Assembly: GCA_030068075.1 (NCBI GenBank)
Contig: CM057841.1
Coordinates: 35,443,030 to 35,507,029 of the forward strand
Reading direction: 5' to 3'
DNA: 64,000 bases
DNA from: Paguma larvata
Taxonomy: Eukaryota > Chordata > Mammalia > Carnivora > Viverridae
The notes under the pieces are model-generated. The model saw only the letters and a program-made list of their open reading frames with translations. It did not search any database and was not told the origin of the DNA. Below are positions 22,021-33,419 of this stretch, piece by piece. Both the position numbers and the translations under genes were made by a program. How positions within the stretch are numbered: the first letter of the stretch is position 1; every line of letters starts with the position of its first letter.

Positions 22021-22502
22021 TTTGCAGATGCAAATTTGAGAAACAGAAGAAGAGAGGAGAAGGAACTCTGGGTGAGTTCAGGGCTGAGGCAGCAATAGAA
22101 CATAAGCCTCCTGGGTCTTCCATCCGTGCTCTTCCCCTAGTTCCCCGCCCTGTGCTGAAAGATCCTTGCAGTGTCCCCTCAGTGGTGCTGTGTTCTGGGT
22201 AAACAAGGAATGTGGCTCAGCTTTATAGCTGTCTAACTCTTTTGGAAGCTAGGGAAGGGGTGAAGCTGTTTCCTACCCCAGTAATGCTACCATTAATTGC
22301 TTATTCCACATGTTGTGTCTTTTTTTCTATTCCACTGAGTTGCTAGGAAGATGAAGGTGATACCTCTTTTCTAAGCGGGGAGGGGCTCAGCAGTTCTTGG
22401 ACAAGGATACCTTCAGTCAGACATGATCTCACTGAATTACTGCAGCATTCTCTCCACTGGGATTGCTTACCTACCCTATATGAGAAGATCCTGAGGATCA
22501 TT
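22021..22502. other. Single-copy DNA, nothing identified
   Basis: No repeat or coding signal is recognised. Open frames are short. Confidence 0.4.
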
Positions 22503-22515
22503 GAAATTAGTACCA

Positions 22516-22727
22516 GGGCATCTGGTGGCTCAGTACGTTAAGCGTCTGACTTCAGCTCAGGTCATGATCTTGCGGTCCATGAGTTTGAGCCCTGTGTCAG
22601 GTTCTGTGTTGACAGCTCAGAGCCTGGAGCCCGATTTGGATTCTGTGTCTCCCTCTCTCTCTGCCCCTCCCCTGCTCTCACTCTATTTCTCTCTGTCTCT
22701 CAAAAATAAGTAAACATTAACAAAAAA
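22516..22727 (+). mobile_element. CanSINE
   Basis: Sense SINE with the head 'gggcatctggtggctcag', a B-box-like GAGTTTGAGCCC, a CT-rich block and 'caaaaataagtaaacattaac'. The perfect TSD GAAATTAGTACCA lies at 22503-22515 and 22728-22740, which indicates a fairly recent insertion. Confidence 0.97.
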
Positions 22728-22744
22728 GAAATTAGTACCATTGC

Positions 22745-22845
22745 ATTAGGTTGCAGATAGAGTAAGCAGGTAGCCAAACTCAGACTTGAATTCAATCTTT
22801 CTGACTTCAAAGCCCATGATCTTTTCTCTTAACCATGTTGCAAAA
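22745..22845 (-). repeat. MIR 5' part, antisense
   Basis: 'gacttgaattcaatctttctgacttcaaagcccatgatc' followed by 'cttaaccatgttgcaa' matches antisense MIR (gaacccaggcagtctgactccagagcccatgctcttaaccac). Confidence 0.7.
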
Positions 22846-23614
22846 GGGGTCGTAAACACCGGAGGTCTTACTACAGCTCTTTGTTCTTGGGCTCTTGGAG
22901 ATACATCCTCCAGAAGAGGAGAATTGACCTTGCCTCAGCGTAACTGAAAGGACGACACTGTGGTCCATGAGAAGTTCTTTATACTTCTCAAAATTCATAA
23001 CAAGAACAAGAAGTTTGCCCAGAGTCCATTTGGTAATTTATTTCAGGATGTCTGGCACAGGCAGCTCATGGGATGCATATCAAGCAGGAAGTGAAGCCCT
23101 TGGACTGAATAAACAAACAGCTGAGGACAGAAGTGGTGGATCAGCTTCAGACAGGGCAGAGGTGACTTGGCATCAAACCAGCCAGCGCAGCGCCTTGCAT
23201 TCCTGGTCATTTGGATGATTATTAAATGTATTGCTTTTTCCTTTCGAGTTTTTTTTTTCTTTTGGCACAGAAGAGGGATATTTATCTCATGATAAGATTT
23301 TAAAGCTGAGTGTCAGGTTTTGGGTCTGTAAATGCCACTTCAGTATTAACATCACAAAATAGATTATATTTCAGTGTATGTAGGAGCAAAGGGAAGCATA
23401 CCAGAGACCCAGAGTTGCGAATAAAGGACTTGGGAGCTCTTTGCTCTCTAATATGATTCCCTAGTTCACTTTGTGCTTATGCTGGACCAGAAAGGCATTG
23501 AGACAAGGGGAGAAATAGCTGGTAATGGAGGGCTGGCAGTTCGCTATGGAGAAATGATTAATATTGCACCATCAAAGTGCAATTCATATATTAGGAATTT
23601 GTCAGAAATGGAGT
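22846..23614. other. Single-copy DNA, nothing identified
   Basis: No repeat is recognised. The 83-codon open frame at 22967-23218 shows no domain. Confidence 0.4.
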
Positions 23615-23785
23615 TCGGGCTCAGAAGGGCCGGTGTCTAAATTCCAGGTCTTCCATCCACCAGCTTTATCACTCGAGGGACTTTTAGTTTCCCCAGATGT
23701 AAAAATTGCAGCATCACGAGGATTCAGTGGGATAGGGCATGTAAAGTATTTAAGTGCTGGGCACTCAGATCAATGGTGCTCAGAA
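23615..23785 (+). repeat. MIR
   Basis: 'ccaggtcttccatccaccagctttatcactcgagggac', 'agtttccccagatgtaaaaattgcag' and 'catgtaaagtatttaagtgctgggcactcag' follow the MIR consensus in order. Confidence 0.65.
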
Positions 23786-25079
23786 AATTCTAGTTCTCAT
23801 TCTCCTCAGTTCCATCGTTCAGGGCTGATTCGTGTGGCTAACAAGGAAGGCAAGGAGGAGTTTGTTGTTTTTATCTTTATATTTTCTTTCAGAGCACTCA
23901 GTCGGCAGAGAGATCCATGGGATGTATGATCCAGGGGAGGATAGATGGCATGTGTAGGCAGACGGAGCGATTAAGAGCAGAGAAAGGAGAAACTAAATCC
24001 GTTAGGTGTGTGTTGTGGGGGATGGGAAGTGGACAGAACCCAGGATCCTTTATAGGGTCTAGTGTGATTGTCTGGAACGGGAATCAAAGAGCCGCCCTCA
24101 GGCTGAGAACAAAAAGACTTGTCCTTCTCTATTACAGTTTGAGTTGTATTATTTGCATATATTTGACCATGTCCCTTAAAGGGTACTTAAGTGCCCCTGC
24201 CCAATGTTCACAGTTTCAGACTTGAACCCTCTCCATATATATTCTTAGGTTTACTTAATTCCACAGTATTGATTTCTTTATCCCCCTGCTCATCTTATGC
24301 CTTTCCCTTAAATAAGGCAACTGCTTTCTTTTCTCTAGTTTGGCCGTTGTTCCTCTTCCTGGGTATGGCCTGATACCTACCCTTTGATCTCATCTCCTGC
24401 TGCTGCCCTGCGTAAACCCTCAAATGAAGAAGCCCTGTCTGCTGGAACCAACCAAGCCTTGGTTCACTTGACTGCAATCCCTTGCTGAAATTAACTCAGC
24501 TCCATATAAAGGAGAATCTGAAAGACCTTGCCTTTACCAGCCAAAGAATCTTGATATGGTCATTGAACTTTACAATCAAAACATACTTTACGGGCCTCAG
24601 CTTGTTTCCAGCAGTAATATGTTTGAAAAGGCATATTAAATTACAAATTTGTTTTCGTCTCTTAATCCAAGTGTCAATGCAGAAGAGAAACAACCTAATG
24701 TAGGGAAATAAAATGAAATAATTAAAAAGTTGCGGAATGTGAACCAACTAAGATAAAACCAAGCAGGCCCATTGGAGATAATGGTTATCTGTTTGCAGTA
24801 AACACAAAGTGAGAATAATTCATGACTTGTGATAACATTCAACTGAAGGGAAGTAAATTAGATGTAGACAAGGCAGGAGAGGCTTAGAACACTTGCAGGG
24901 CCAGACCCAGAAAGGGAGAGTGGGAGCAGGATCTTATCTTTATCAGGTAATTGAAACAATGCTTTATGTTAACAGTATGAGTTTAAAGTAGAAACTGGAG
25001 TTGGCCGGTACTGAGACGGGGGAGGGACACTGCAGAGATCGCTAGAATCCATTTGGGTTGGGGAACTAAAGAATCACAG
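23786..25079. other. Single-copy DNA, nothing identified
   Basis: Open frames (up to 102 codons at 23917-24225) carry no recognisable domain. A pyrimidine tract ending in CAG at about 23893 resembles a splice acceptor, but no exon content supports it. Confidence 0.4.
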
Positions 25080-25199
25080 AAGGCCTGCTATGTGCCAAAT
25101 ACTTTTATGCATATTATCTCATGTAACCCTTATGACAACTTTATAAAGTGTGATTAACTGCCCTATTTCTTTTTTGTTTTTTTAAGTTTATTTATTTAT

Positions 25200-25236
<37 letters not shown>

Positions 25237-25545
25237 TGGAGAGGCACATGCATGAGTTGGGGAGGGGCAGAGAGGGGGAGAGAGAGCGAGCATATTCCAG
25301 GCAGGTACCGCTCAATGTCAGGGCAAAGCCTGACCCAAACCCATGAACTGTGATATCATGACCTGAGCCAAAACCGACTCAGATGCTTAACCAACTGAGC
25401 CGCCCAGGTACCCCAGCAGCCCCATTTCTAAGGGGAGAGTGAGGCTCAGGTATGTAGGCAGCCCAAGTTTTTGTAGCAAGTAAGTAGTGGAGCTGAGATA
25501 AAAGCTGAGGTATGCCTGACTTCAAAGCTTTGTTCTCTCTAAATA
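25080..25545 (-). repeat. MIR, antisense, split by a SINE
   Basis: The left part is 'ggcctgctatgtgccaaatacttttatgcatattatctcatgtaaccc' and the right part is 'gtagcaagtaagtagtggagctgagataaaag', then 'ctgacttcaaagctttgttctctc'. The two halves join across the SINE at 25171-25418 to give a near full-length MIR. Confidence 0.82.
25171..25418 (-). mobile_element. CanSINE with an expanded GA tract
   Basis: Minus-oriented SINE. The TSD GCCCTATTTCT/GCCCCATTTCT lies at 25160-25170 and 25419-25429. A pure GA run at about 25202-25232 has grown out of the SINE's internal GA/CT block. Confidence 0.94.
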
Positions 25546-25644
25546 CATTCTCATAACTGCTGAGTAATATTGTACCGTGGAGATCCAAAAGACTGTTACA
25601 AATTCTGGTTATGGCTGGGCCAGTACTCAAAGTGTTTACTCATG

Positions 25645-25647
<3 letters not shown>

Positions 25648-25685
<38 letters not shown>

Positions 25686-25797
25686 TCACTCACTCTGGCC
25701 CCCTCTCTCCCTCTCTCCCTCTCTCCCTCTCTCCCTCTCCCCCCCTCCCCCTCTCCCCCCCCCCCTCTCCCTCTCTCCCTCTCCCTCCCTCTCTCCT
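25648..25797. repeat. (AC)17 microsatellite plus 99-bp polypyrimidine tract
   Basis: (AC)17 at 25648-25681, then ACTC repeats, then an unbroken C/T stretch at 25699-25797. The pyrimidine part is built of CTCTCTCC units and contains C runs of up to 12. The purine (minus) strand has many GGG runs, so both triplex (H-DNA) and G-quadruplex structures are plausible. Open frames here are repeat translations. Confidence 0.97.
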
Positions 25798-25969
25798 ACC
25801 CCCACATTGAGCTGCTAACTTTATATATCTATTTGGGTATCCCACAAAGAGGTTAGACTCAACCTATCTAGAAATTACTAAAACATCCTGCCTTGATTGT
25901 TATATTTTACTTTCTCTGCTCATTTGCTTAAATCAGAAATTCGAGGTTTCCCTTGAACCCTTCATATTT

Positions 25970-26725
25970 GTTAACCCCGTGTTCAGTGAATCTCCAAGTC
26001 TTATCAGTTCTACCTCCAAAATATCTCTATTTTTCTTTTCTCTTCACTCATTCTATCCCAGTTTGGTTCAGGCTTCCCCTCCTGCCAAGAATACTCCAGC
26101 ACACTCTTCGCTGGCCTTCCTGTCCCCCTCTCCCCCAATCCAGTTTCCATATTGTAGGCATAGAGATATTGATAAAATATAAATGTGAACAAACTATCCA
26201 TGCCTCTCCTTTCCTTTAGCATAAAGTTCAATGTATTTTAATAAGTGTTTTCAATAGTCATTAAATGAGTATTTTTAATAAATATGTTTGCATGGGATAT
26301 CACCTCTCTTCTTCTTTCTACTCTACAAGTCAGTGAAAAGAAGTTGCCTCTTCTACAGTGTCATCATGTTTCATAGTCACCCAGCTCTTTGAGCATGCGG
26401 TCTCTTCTATATGATTCTACATGGAATACTGTTCTGCTTTTCTTTTTTTCTATACTACCTAGTTTCGACATGTCCCCTAGAAGCCAGTGTAGATATCTCT
26501 TCCTCTACAGATCCCTTCTTAACTGTCCAAAGATTCAGTTAGGAATACCTCGTATGGGCCTCATAATGTTTACCTATGACGGCACTTACTACATTGCGTT
26601 TTAATGGATACACTCCTGCCCCCTAAATTGTAAGCTTCCTGTGTGCAAAGACCATATCTTATTTACTGATGCTGATTCTGGTACTGGAAACGTGAAAGGT
26701 GCTTAACAAACGTTTCTGATCAGGG
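25970..26725 (+). repeat. L2, long 3' portion
   Basis: Colinear L2: 'ctacctccaaaatatctct', 'cctttcctttagcataaagttc', 'ccctaaattgtaagcttcctgtgtgcaaagacc', and a 3' end 'gtgaaaggtgcttaacaaacgtttctga'. At about 750 bp it is the longest L2 piece in the window. Confidence 0.78.
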
Positions 26726-28071
26726 GTTGTCACAGGTGGAAATGGGTGTGCAGATTTCTCAGGGAGCCCTCTTCGAATAGAGATTGGCAGAAGGAGGGAT
26801 TGGACCTTGGCATAGCCTCGTGGAAGCTTCAGCTATGCTATAGAGAGTTCTCAAGCTGGGATAATCCTTTAGGGGGTCTCTGGTTGGGGTCAGGGGCCTG
26901 GGTTTTTATACGCTTGTGTTGTTCAGTAATTGGGTGCCAGGGCCGTCTTTCACCAAGGCAATTAATTTCCCAGGCTGGTAGCTGAGGGCTGCCTGCCAGT
27001 AGCATGACCAGCAACTTGGGGAAATACTCTTTGCTTTCTGAAGGGGGACTTGAGTGGCACATCTAGTGTCCACAATGGGTGTATTATTCACGAGGCACAC
27101 ACTTGGACCCACTAGCTCCAGGACTGACTTCAGTAAAGAATGTTGTAGAAGCTACAGAAACACCCCCTTAGGGAGCTCATGTGGAGTCATGCTTATGTGT
27201 TTACTGGGGGAAAAATAATGGAGGAAATGATCTCAACTCTTTTTAAAATTGGCTTTCTTCCTCATACTCTCTGCAAGTCTTAGAGGGGGATGTTCTTAAC
27301 CAGACTTTCAGACTCACAAGACCTGAACAGGTAGCACCTGGTACCTGTGGTGGATATTGGTCCAGAAGCATAGACAGCATCCAGTTGGGTGTCACACATT
27401 TCTTTTCAGAGGGAATAATCCTCATAAAAATCCACTCTTTGACTCTTCCTGCCACCTGTACTCTTTCTCTTCTCCATCCTCCAGGAGAGCCAGGGGTGAG
27501 GGAACAAGATTCCTATTAGACAGATGGAATAGCTGCCCTGACATAGAGGCCTCTCACCCCATAGGGACCAAGTTCTCTCTTAATAGGCTTATGCATAGCT
27601 TTCAGACCTCTGCAAAGGATTTGCCCAGTTACAAATCTGTGTATGCAAGGAATCATAAAGTTATGGCTTCCCACGAGCTCTTTATGCTTTATTCATACTT
27701 TTCCAGGCCAGTTGAAATTTACCTATAATGGGCCATTTTTACCCATTTTATAAAAATTGTTGTCTGGTAATAAAGATGAGATTCCACCTTTATCAAGTTT
27801 TCAGGAGAAAGTAAGCAAGTTAACTTAAGGTCAGATTTGTCTTTAGAGAAGGAGGAAAGGGTTTGTTCCCCTTTTTCCCTCCACAGCCCTATCTGGTGTT
27901 TATCATACCACAGGATGTAGTTACAATACCAGTTGATACGCATGTCAGAGTAGATAATCCTTCTAGCAAGGTGTTTTCTACCTCTTCTTCTCATGACTCT
28001 GAATATGAGAGAGACTTGTTAACCTTTCTTATCCTGGAGGATAGTACAGTGCCTTCAACATTGTAGATTCT
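26726..28071. other. Single-copy DNA, nothing identified
   Basis: No repeat is recognised. Frames up to 123 codons (27357-27728, +) have no domain or compositional sign of coding. Confidence 0.4.
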
Positions 28072-28661
28072 TGCTATGATCTGAATGTTTGTATCTTTTC
28101 AAAATTCAAATGCTGAAATCCCAATGCCTGATGGGATAGTATTTTGAAGAAGGTCCCTGGGAGGTGCTTAGGTCTTGAGAGTGGAGCCCTCTTCAATGGG
28201 ATTAATGTTTTTATAGAAGAGACCCCCCCAGAGGGGCGCCTGGGTGGCTCGGTCAGTTAAGTGTCTGACTCTTGACCTTGGCTTAGGTCATTATCTCTTG
28301 GTTTGTAAATTTGAGCCCCACATCAGGCTCTGCACTGACAGCACAGAGCCTGCTTGGGATTCTGTCTCTCTTTCTTTCTGCCCCTCCCCTGCTCACTCTC
28401 TCTCTCAATATAAATGAATAAACTTAAAAAAAAATCTAAAAACAAGAGACCCCACAGAGATGCCTCAGACCTCCTACCTTGCGAGGACACAGCAAGGAGG
28501 CACAAGGCATGAGCCAGAAAGAGGGCCCTTAAAATGTGGTCATACTGGTGCCTCGATATTGCACTTCCCAGCTTCCAGAGCTGTGAGAAATGAATATTTC
28601 TTCTTTATAAACCACCCAGTCTGTGGTATCTTGTTACAGCAGCCTGAAAGGACCAAGATAG
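28072..28661 (+). mobile_element. MLT1-type (ERVL-MaLR) solo LTR, split by a SINE
   Basis: It starts TGCTATGATCTGAATGTTTG and runs through 'aattcaaatgctgaaatccc', 'gtggagccctcttcaatgggatt', [SINE], 'gcgaggacacagcaaggaggc', 'gcacttcccagcttccagagctgtgagaaatgaa' to 'aaccacccagtctgtggtatcttgttacagcagcc' and 'accaagata'. It is an old mammalian retroviral-type LTR without coding sequence. Confidence 0.9.
28234..28443 (+). mobile_element. CanSINE inside the MLT1 LTR
   Basis: Sense SINE with the head GGGCGCCTGGGTGGCTCGG and a CT-rich, A-ended 3' side. The TSD AAGAGACCCC..CAGAG lies at 28217-28233 and 28444-28459. Confidence 0.96.
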
Positions 28662-28689
28662 TACTCAACAGAAAATTTTGTTCAGTTAA

Positions 28690-28860
28690 CAAAAAAGAAA
28701 AAAAATTAAATTGAGAAAAATCAGAAGACACTCTCATACTTCCACCCAGAAGACATAACAGTTGTAAATATTTTGGTATATTTCCTTCCAGTCTTTCTTA
28801 TATGCACAGCTTTAACAATTGGTATGTATCCTTTTTATAGACAGACATTTTAAAAAGTAA
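28690..28860 (-). repeat. Ancient L1-like 3' end, antisense (tentative)
   Basis: 'gtaaatattttggtatatttccttccagtctttcttatatgcacagc' matches a common ancient repeat that also seems present at 38225-38460. I read both as antisense 3' ends of an old L1 group, but the family is not certain. Confidence 0.42.
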
Positions 28861-30683
28861 GATTATTACATTACTGGGGAGTTGATTCTGCCTCAGCCCA
28901 TCAACGTAAACATAAATACTCTGTTTGGAGAAGATTGGGTGATGGGATATTCAACATTAATTTTATGTATACCACCTGCCAGACCATGTGTTAGGCACAT
29001 GAGGAGGGAAAGAAAAATAAAGCTTAGTTCTTGCTCAAAGCACTTATGTGCCCTTCATGGGGAAGGAGGGTTCACATTCATATTTTATGTCCCAGGAGGT
29101 GACTGTCTAATGTTGGCTTAAGCTTGTTCTGTTTAGTTGAGATGATGCTTTTAAAGCACCAGAAAAGGAAGTTAGGTCTACTTGAGAACTTTCACCAAGG
29201 AGCCAGTTTCTCAAAAATAAACGGACAAATAATCCCTGCAGATTATCCAGTCTCTGTAAAATAATTTTAACACAATATCCAGCTGATCATTTGGGAGGCA
29301 AGCAAGTCAGCTGGTGGGGAGTGAATGTTAGCTCCTTGGTTGTCATGGAAACTTTTCTTCCAGACCAGGAAAAAGGCAGTCATGGGGAAACATGCCATGT
29401 GGAAAAATAGCCCATTTCTCCATGATCTATTCTTTCTGTTGATCACAAGTTGACATCCTACTGGGGCTGGGAGTAGAGAGAAATGCAGGCATCCTAGTCA
29501 TACAGAAGAGAGAAACATTCCCCTTTGTGCAGAGAGAGACCCAGGGGACATGATTTGAACAAGAAGTGCACAGATAAAAGTTGGAAAGCCAAGGTCATAA
29601 ATTTATTTTATTTTTATTCTTTTTTTTCTTTTACTGTTTTTCTTTTTAAAAATGATTCCTTGCAAGTTGTTAAAAGGCTTAGTCTCAGTCACCCACAGAT
29701 GCTGGGTGAGGAGGGCTGTTGATATGAAACCTCGACTAGCCTTTGCAGTGCTGACTCAAGACACATCACAGCATGTCTTGACCAGAAATGAAGTCTGTGT
29801 AACCTATTTAGCCCAACTGGAAAAAGCTACAGTTAAGTTGTGATGCTTAAGACTATCAGTTTAATGGTAAAGAGTCTTTCAAATGCACATAAGTACAAAA
29901 ATTACTTTTAGACCTCGATCTGACTTGATTAATGCATTGCTTATAAATGCTTATGATTCTTGCCAATCTCCCTCCACATCTGCCCTCAATTAATCTGAAT
30001 TTATCATAATCTTAATAGTTTTTAAAAATGTAGAGTTATACACCCCCAGCTACATATCCATCTTCAGAATGGATTATAGCTATTCATTTACATTTCTAAC
30101 TCTCTTCCAAATTGTGAGTTCTTCATTGCTTTGATTGGTGCCTCGTTTATTTTTGTAAATTTACCATCAGCACAATGCTCACTTCCTGAGTGTTTGATTC
30201 ATTTAGCAACTTCTATGTACTAGTGTCTGGGATATATTGGTAAATAACACTTGTTCAGTGAATAATTGGATGGATGGGTGGGTGAATGGATGGCCGGCTG
30301 GCTATATTCAGTATTTTCTTGGCTTTCTATATTTTAGAGAGCTAAAGAATTATTTTGCAAGAACAGAATCCACCAAATAATTATTTTCTGATGGTGGCTT
30401 TTAGGCTGTAGAAAATAATTAAGTTTGAACATCAACGAGTACAATTTGATAAACCTTCTTCATAGGATCCTGAAGTCTTACTTTGATTCCTGTTCTTTTT
30501 TTTTATCTGAAATTTCCACTTTATAGGTTAAGATCTACTGATCTACTCATTATATATTGAGTCTTCAATAGTTTTTCCAGTCTACATTTCTATTTGTATA
30601 CAAAGACTAGTTTATCCACTACACAAAGAATTTATTTCTCTTGCTGATAGTCATGTGACAATAATTCAAAATACCTTCAGTGT
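28861..30683. other. Single-copy DNA, nothing firm identified
   Basis: It includes weak antisense L2-like text at about 28950-29050 ('cagaccatgtgttaggcac', 'aataaagcttagttcttgctc') and a short GGAT/GGGT-rich patch at 30267-30300. No coding signal was seen. Confidence 0.4.
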
Positions 30684-30699
30684 CAGAGATTGCTTTCTT

Positions 30700-30886
30700 A
30701 TATATAGTTTTAAATGTTTATTTCTTTTTGATAGAGAGGTAAGAGGAGCAGAGAGGGAGACAGAGGATCCGAAGTGGGCTCTATGCTGACAGCAGTGAGC
30801 CTGATGCAGAGCTCAAACTCAGCAACCATGAGATCATGACCTAAGCTGAAGTCAGATGCTTAACTGACTGAGCCACCCAGGTGCCC
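30700..30886 (-). mobile_element. CanSINE
   Basis: Minus-oriented SINE, head 'gagccacccaggtgcc'. The perfect TSD CAGAGATTGCTTTCTT lies at 30684-30699 and 30887-30902. Confidence 0.97.
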
Positions 30887-31169
30887 CAGAGATTGCTTTC
30901 TTTGACTACAGGATTCTCCAGTGGTTTTTTTTTTTCCCACTCTTTTCGTGTATACTGAACAAGCTCATAATTTTCTCAGACCATCAGTCTTCTTTGCCTT
31001 TACATCATTTATCCATCTGCCTTTTCACACGACCTAAACCATTTCGTCTTGACACCTTCTCCTCCTTTTGTTTATTCATGATTCTTGCTCTGCCAAACCC
31101 TAGCCCATTTATGATTTATTCAGTTCTTTTCCAAGTTGAAAAACATTTCTTCATTAATTCTCCCCAAAA

Positions 31170-31500
31170 TACTTTGGAGTAGATTCTGTGTACTAGGAAC
31201 CGGGCCCTGGGGACAGAGTTTAACATGATTTGAGCTCTTCTGTCAAGATACTCAGAGTCAAATGCTGAGATCCTTAATCTAGGCAAATGAACTTCTTGAA
31301 AGTATATGCAAATATTGGATATGTGAACACCTATTTTTTTTTCCTGGGTAGCAGAACTCTATGTTTTGTAGAGTTTTCTAATGAATGATATAGACAAGGA
31401 AATAAACAATGAAATTTTAGTGTGATAAGTGCTATGTATGATGGGGTTAAGAATAATAAGCCAGTGAAGGATGCTTTGGTAGGATCAGAGAAGGCACATT
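31170..31500 (-). repeat. L2, antisense, diverged
   Basis: 'gtactaggaaccgggccctggggacagagt' and, further on, 'gataagtgctatgtatgatggggtt' and 'gatgctttggtaggatcagagaagg' follow antisense L2 order. Parts between are unrecognisable. Confidence 0.5.
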
Positions 31501-31661
31501 CTTAGAACTATGCTGATTGAATTCACCAGAATTTACCTGCAAGCTAATAGCAGCTGGGACTTCAGTGATTCTCAGCAATTCTTCTATTTTCCTGCTGACC
31601 CTTGGTCACATTCCTCTGTTCCTGATATCTTCTCAAACCACTGTTTGTTTTTTTTGGTTTT

Positions 31662-31664
<3 letters not shown>

Positions 31665-31703
<39 letters not shown>
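31665..31703. repeat. 39-bp T homopolymer
   Basis: This uninterrupted T run has no recognisable L1 or SINE body on either side. It could be the tail of a minus-strand retrocopy whose body is unidentified, or a simple slippage tract. Assembly length is unreliable in such runs. Confidence 0.95.
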
Positions 31704-31707
<4 letters not shown>

Positions 31708-31984
31708 CTTGCTTTACCTCTTTTCTTGAAAGAGTTACTGCCAAGTCCAGGTAATTTCATTGAAAAATTAAAAGGACCTGCATTGCAGAATCTGAAATGT
31801 TCTTAAAATAGTAACTACCTGGAACTAACATTATATGAAAGTCTTGTTTGATAACGATATCTAATTCTAAATGGGAAAACCTCCCAAATAAACAGGTAAA
31901 CTTCTGGGAAAAAAGAGGAAACGCCATTTATAAGAGAATATTTTGTATGTTTTAATTTTCCTTTACTGAATTTCTTTCTTTCTT

Positions 31985-32197
31985 TTTTTTTAAGTTTATT
32001 TGCTTAGTTCAGGGGAGAGAGAGAGAGAGCTAGAATGAACTAGTGGGGGAGGAACAGAGAGAGAGAGGGACAGAGGATCCCAAGCAGGCTCCACACTGAC
32101 AGCAGAGAGCCCAGTGTGGAGCTCAAACTCAGGAACTGCAAAATCGTGACCTGAGCTGAAGTTGGATACTTAACCAACTGAGTCACCCAGGTGCCCC
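31985..32197 (-). mobile_element. CanSINE
   Basis: Minus-oriented SINE with a GA-rich middle, 'cgtgacctgagctgaagttgg' and the head 'gagtcacccaggtgcccc'. The duplication is not clear. Confidence 0.92.
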
Positions 32198-32339
32198 ATT
32201 ACTTTTTTATCTTTAGGGAGTTTATAAGCTCCTGAAAATGGTTGTTTGTGGTTTAGGGAGGGGAGTCTTGGTGTTTGGAAGCTAACAACTATATTATTAT
32301 TTATTCTTCATACTTCTTAAAAGGTGCCTAGATTATGAG

Positions 32340-32435
32340 CCTTGTGCAAAGTCCTACAGCTAACCAGTTGTAAACAAAGGTTGGAACCTGGGTCTACATG
32401 GTGCTGCCTATGTTCTTCATATCAAGTTGCCTTCT
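32340..32435 (-). repeat. MIR 5' half, antisense
   Basis: 'gtcctacagctaaccagttgtaaacaaaggttggaacctgggtctac' matches antisense MIR (ggtcacacagctagtaagtggcagagcc..gaacccaggtct). Confidence 0.62.
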
Positions 32436-32444
32436 TATTTTCCC

Positions 32445-33410
32445 CTGAGCTTTATTGAGGTATAATTGACAATTAAAAATTGAATATATTTATAGGGGAC
32501 AATTTGGTAATTTATATATGTATACATTGTGAAATAATCACAATCAACCTAATTAACATATTCATCATTTCACAGTTTCCATCTTCATTTTTTTTTTGTA
32601 TGTGATGAGAACACTGAAGATCCACCCTTTTATCGAGTTTCGAGTAAACAGTACAGTATTGTTTATTATAGTCACCATGGTGTACATTAAATCCCAAGAA
32701 TTTCTTCATCTTATAACTGAAAGTTTGTACCCTTTGACCAACATCTCCCCATTTCTCTTTCACACTAGCCCCTGGTAACCATCATTCTGTTCTCCGCTTC
32801 TATAAGTTTGACTTTTTGAAATTCTACATATAAGTCAGATTATGCAGTATTGTCACTCTGAGTCTGGTTTATTTCACTTAGCATAATGCCTCAACATGGA
32901 CAGTATCCATGTTGTCACAAATGGCAAATTTCCTTCATTTTAAAAGCTGAATGATAGGGGTGCCGGGGTGGCTCAGTTGGTTGAGCATCTGACTTCAGCT
33001 CAGGTCATGATCTCATAGTCCATGAGTTCAAGCCCTTCGTCAGGCTCTGTGCTGAGAGCTCAGAGCCTGGAGCCTGCTTCAGATTCTGTGTCTCCCTCTC
33101 TCTCTGCCCCTTCTCCACTTGCACTCAGTCTCTCTTTCTCAAAAATAAACATAAAGAGAAATTAAAAAAAAAAAGCTGGATGATATTCCATTTTATGTAT
33201 ATGCCACATCTTCTTTATCCACCCATTCAATGATGGACATTTAGGTTCTTTCCATATGTCAGTTATTGTGAATAATGCTGTAATGAACATGGGGGTGCAG
33301 GTGTCTTTTCAGTATCCTGATTTCAGTGCCTTTGGATAAATACCCAGAAATGAGAATGCTGGATCATATTGTCATTGTATTTTTTAATTTTTTGAATAAC
33401 CTCTATACCA
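32445..33410 (-). repeat. Old L1MA-type 3' end, antisense, split by a SINE
   Basis: Colinear antisense L1: 'ctttattgaggtataattgacaatt', 'agtcaccatggtgtacattaaatccc', 'cactagcccctggtaacc', 'tttcacttagcataatgcc', [SINE], 'gatattccattttatgtatatgccacatc', 'gctgtaatgaacatgggggtgcag'. Confidence 0.9.
32957..33170 (+). mobile_element. CanSINE inside an old L1
   Basis: Sense SINE, head 'ggtgccggggtggctcag', A-rich end. The TSD AAAAGCTGAATGATA/AAAAGCTGGATGATA lies at 32942-32956 and 33171-33185. Confidence 0.96.
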
Positions 33411-33419
33411 TGTGCATTT

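Noticed and set aside
23870..23930. Pyrimidine tract plus CAG resembling a splice acceptor
   Set aside because: No downstream exon-like open frame with recognisable protein, and no donor partner. Such strings are frequent by chance.
25570..25856. Three overlapping frames rich in Thr-His and Pro-Ser-Leu
   Set aside because: They are translations of the (AC)n and polypyrimidine tract.
31510..31806. 98-codon frame with a long Phe run
   Set aside because: The Phe run is the T homopolymer at 31665-31703. No coding evidence.
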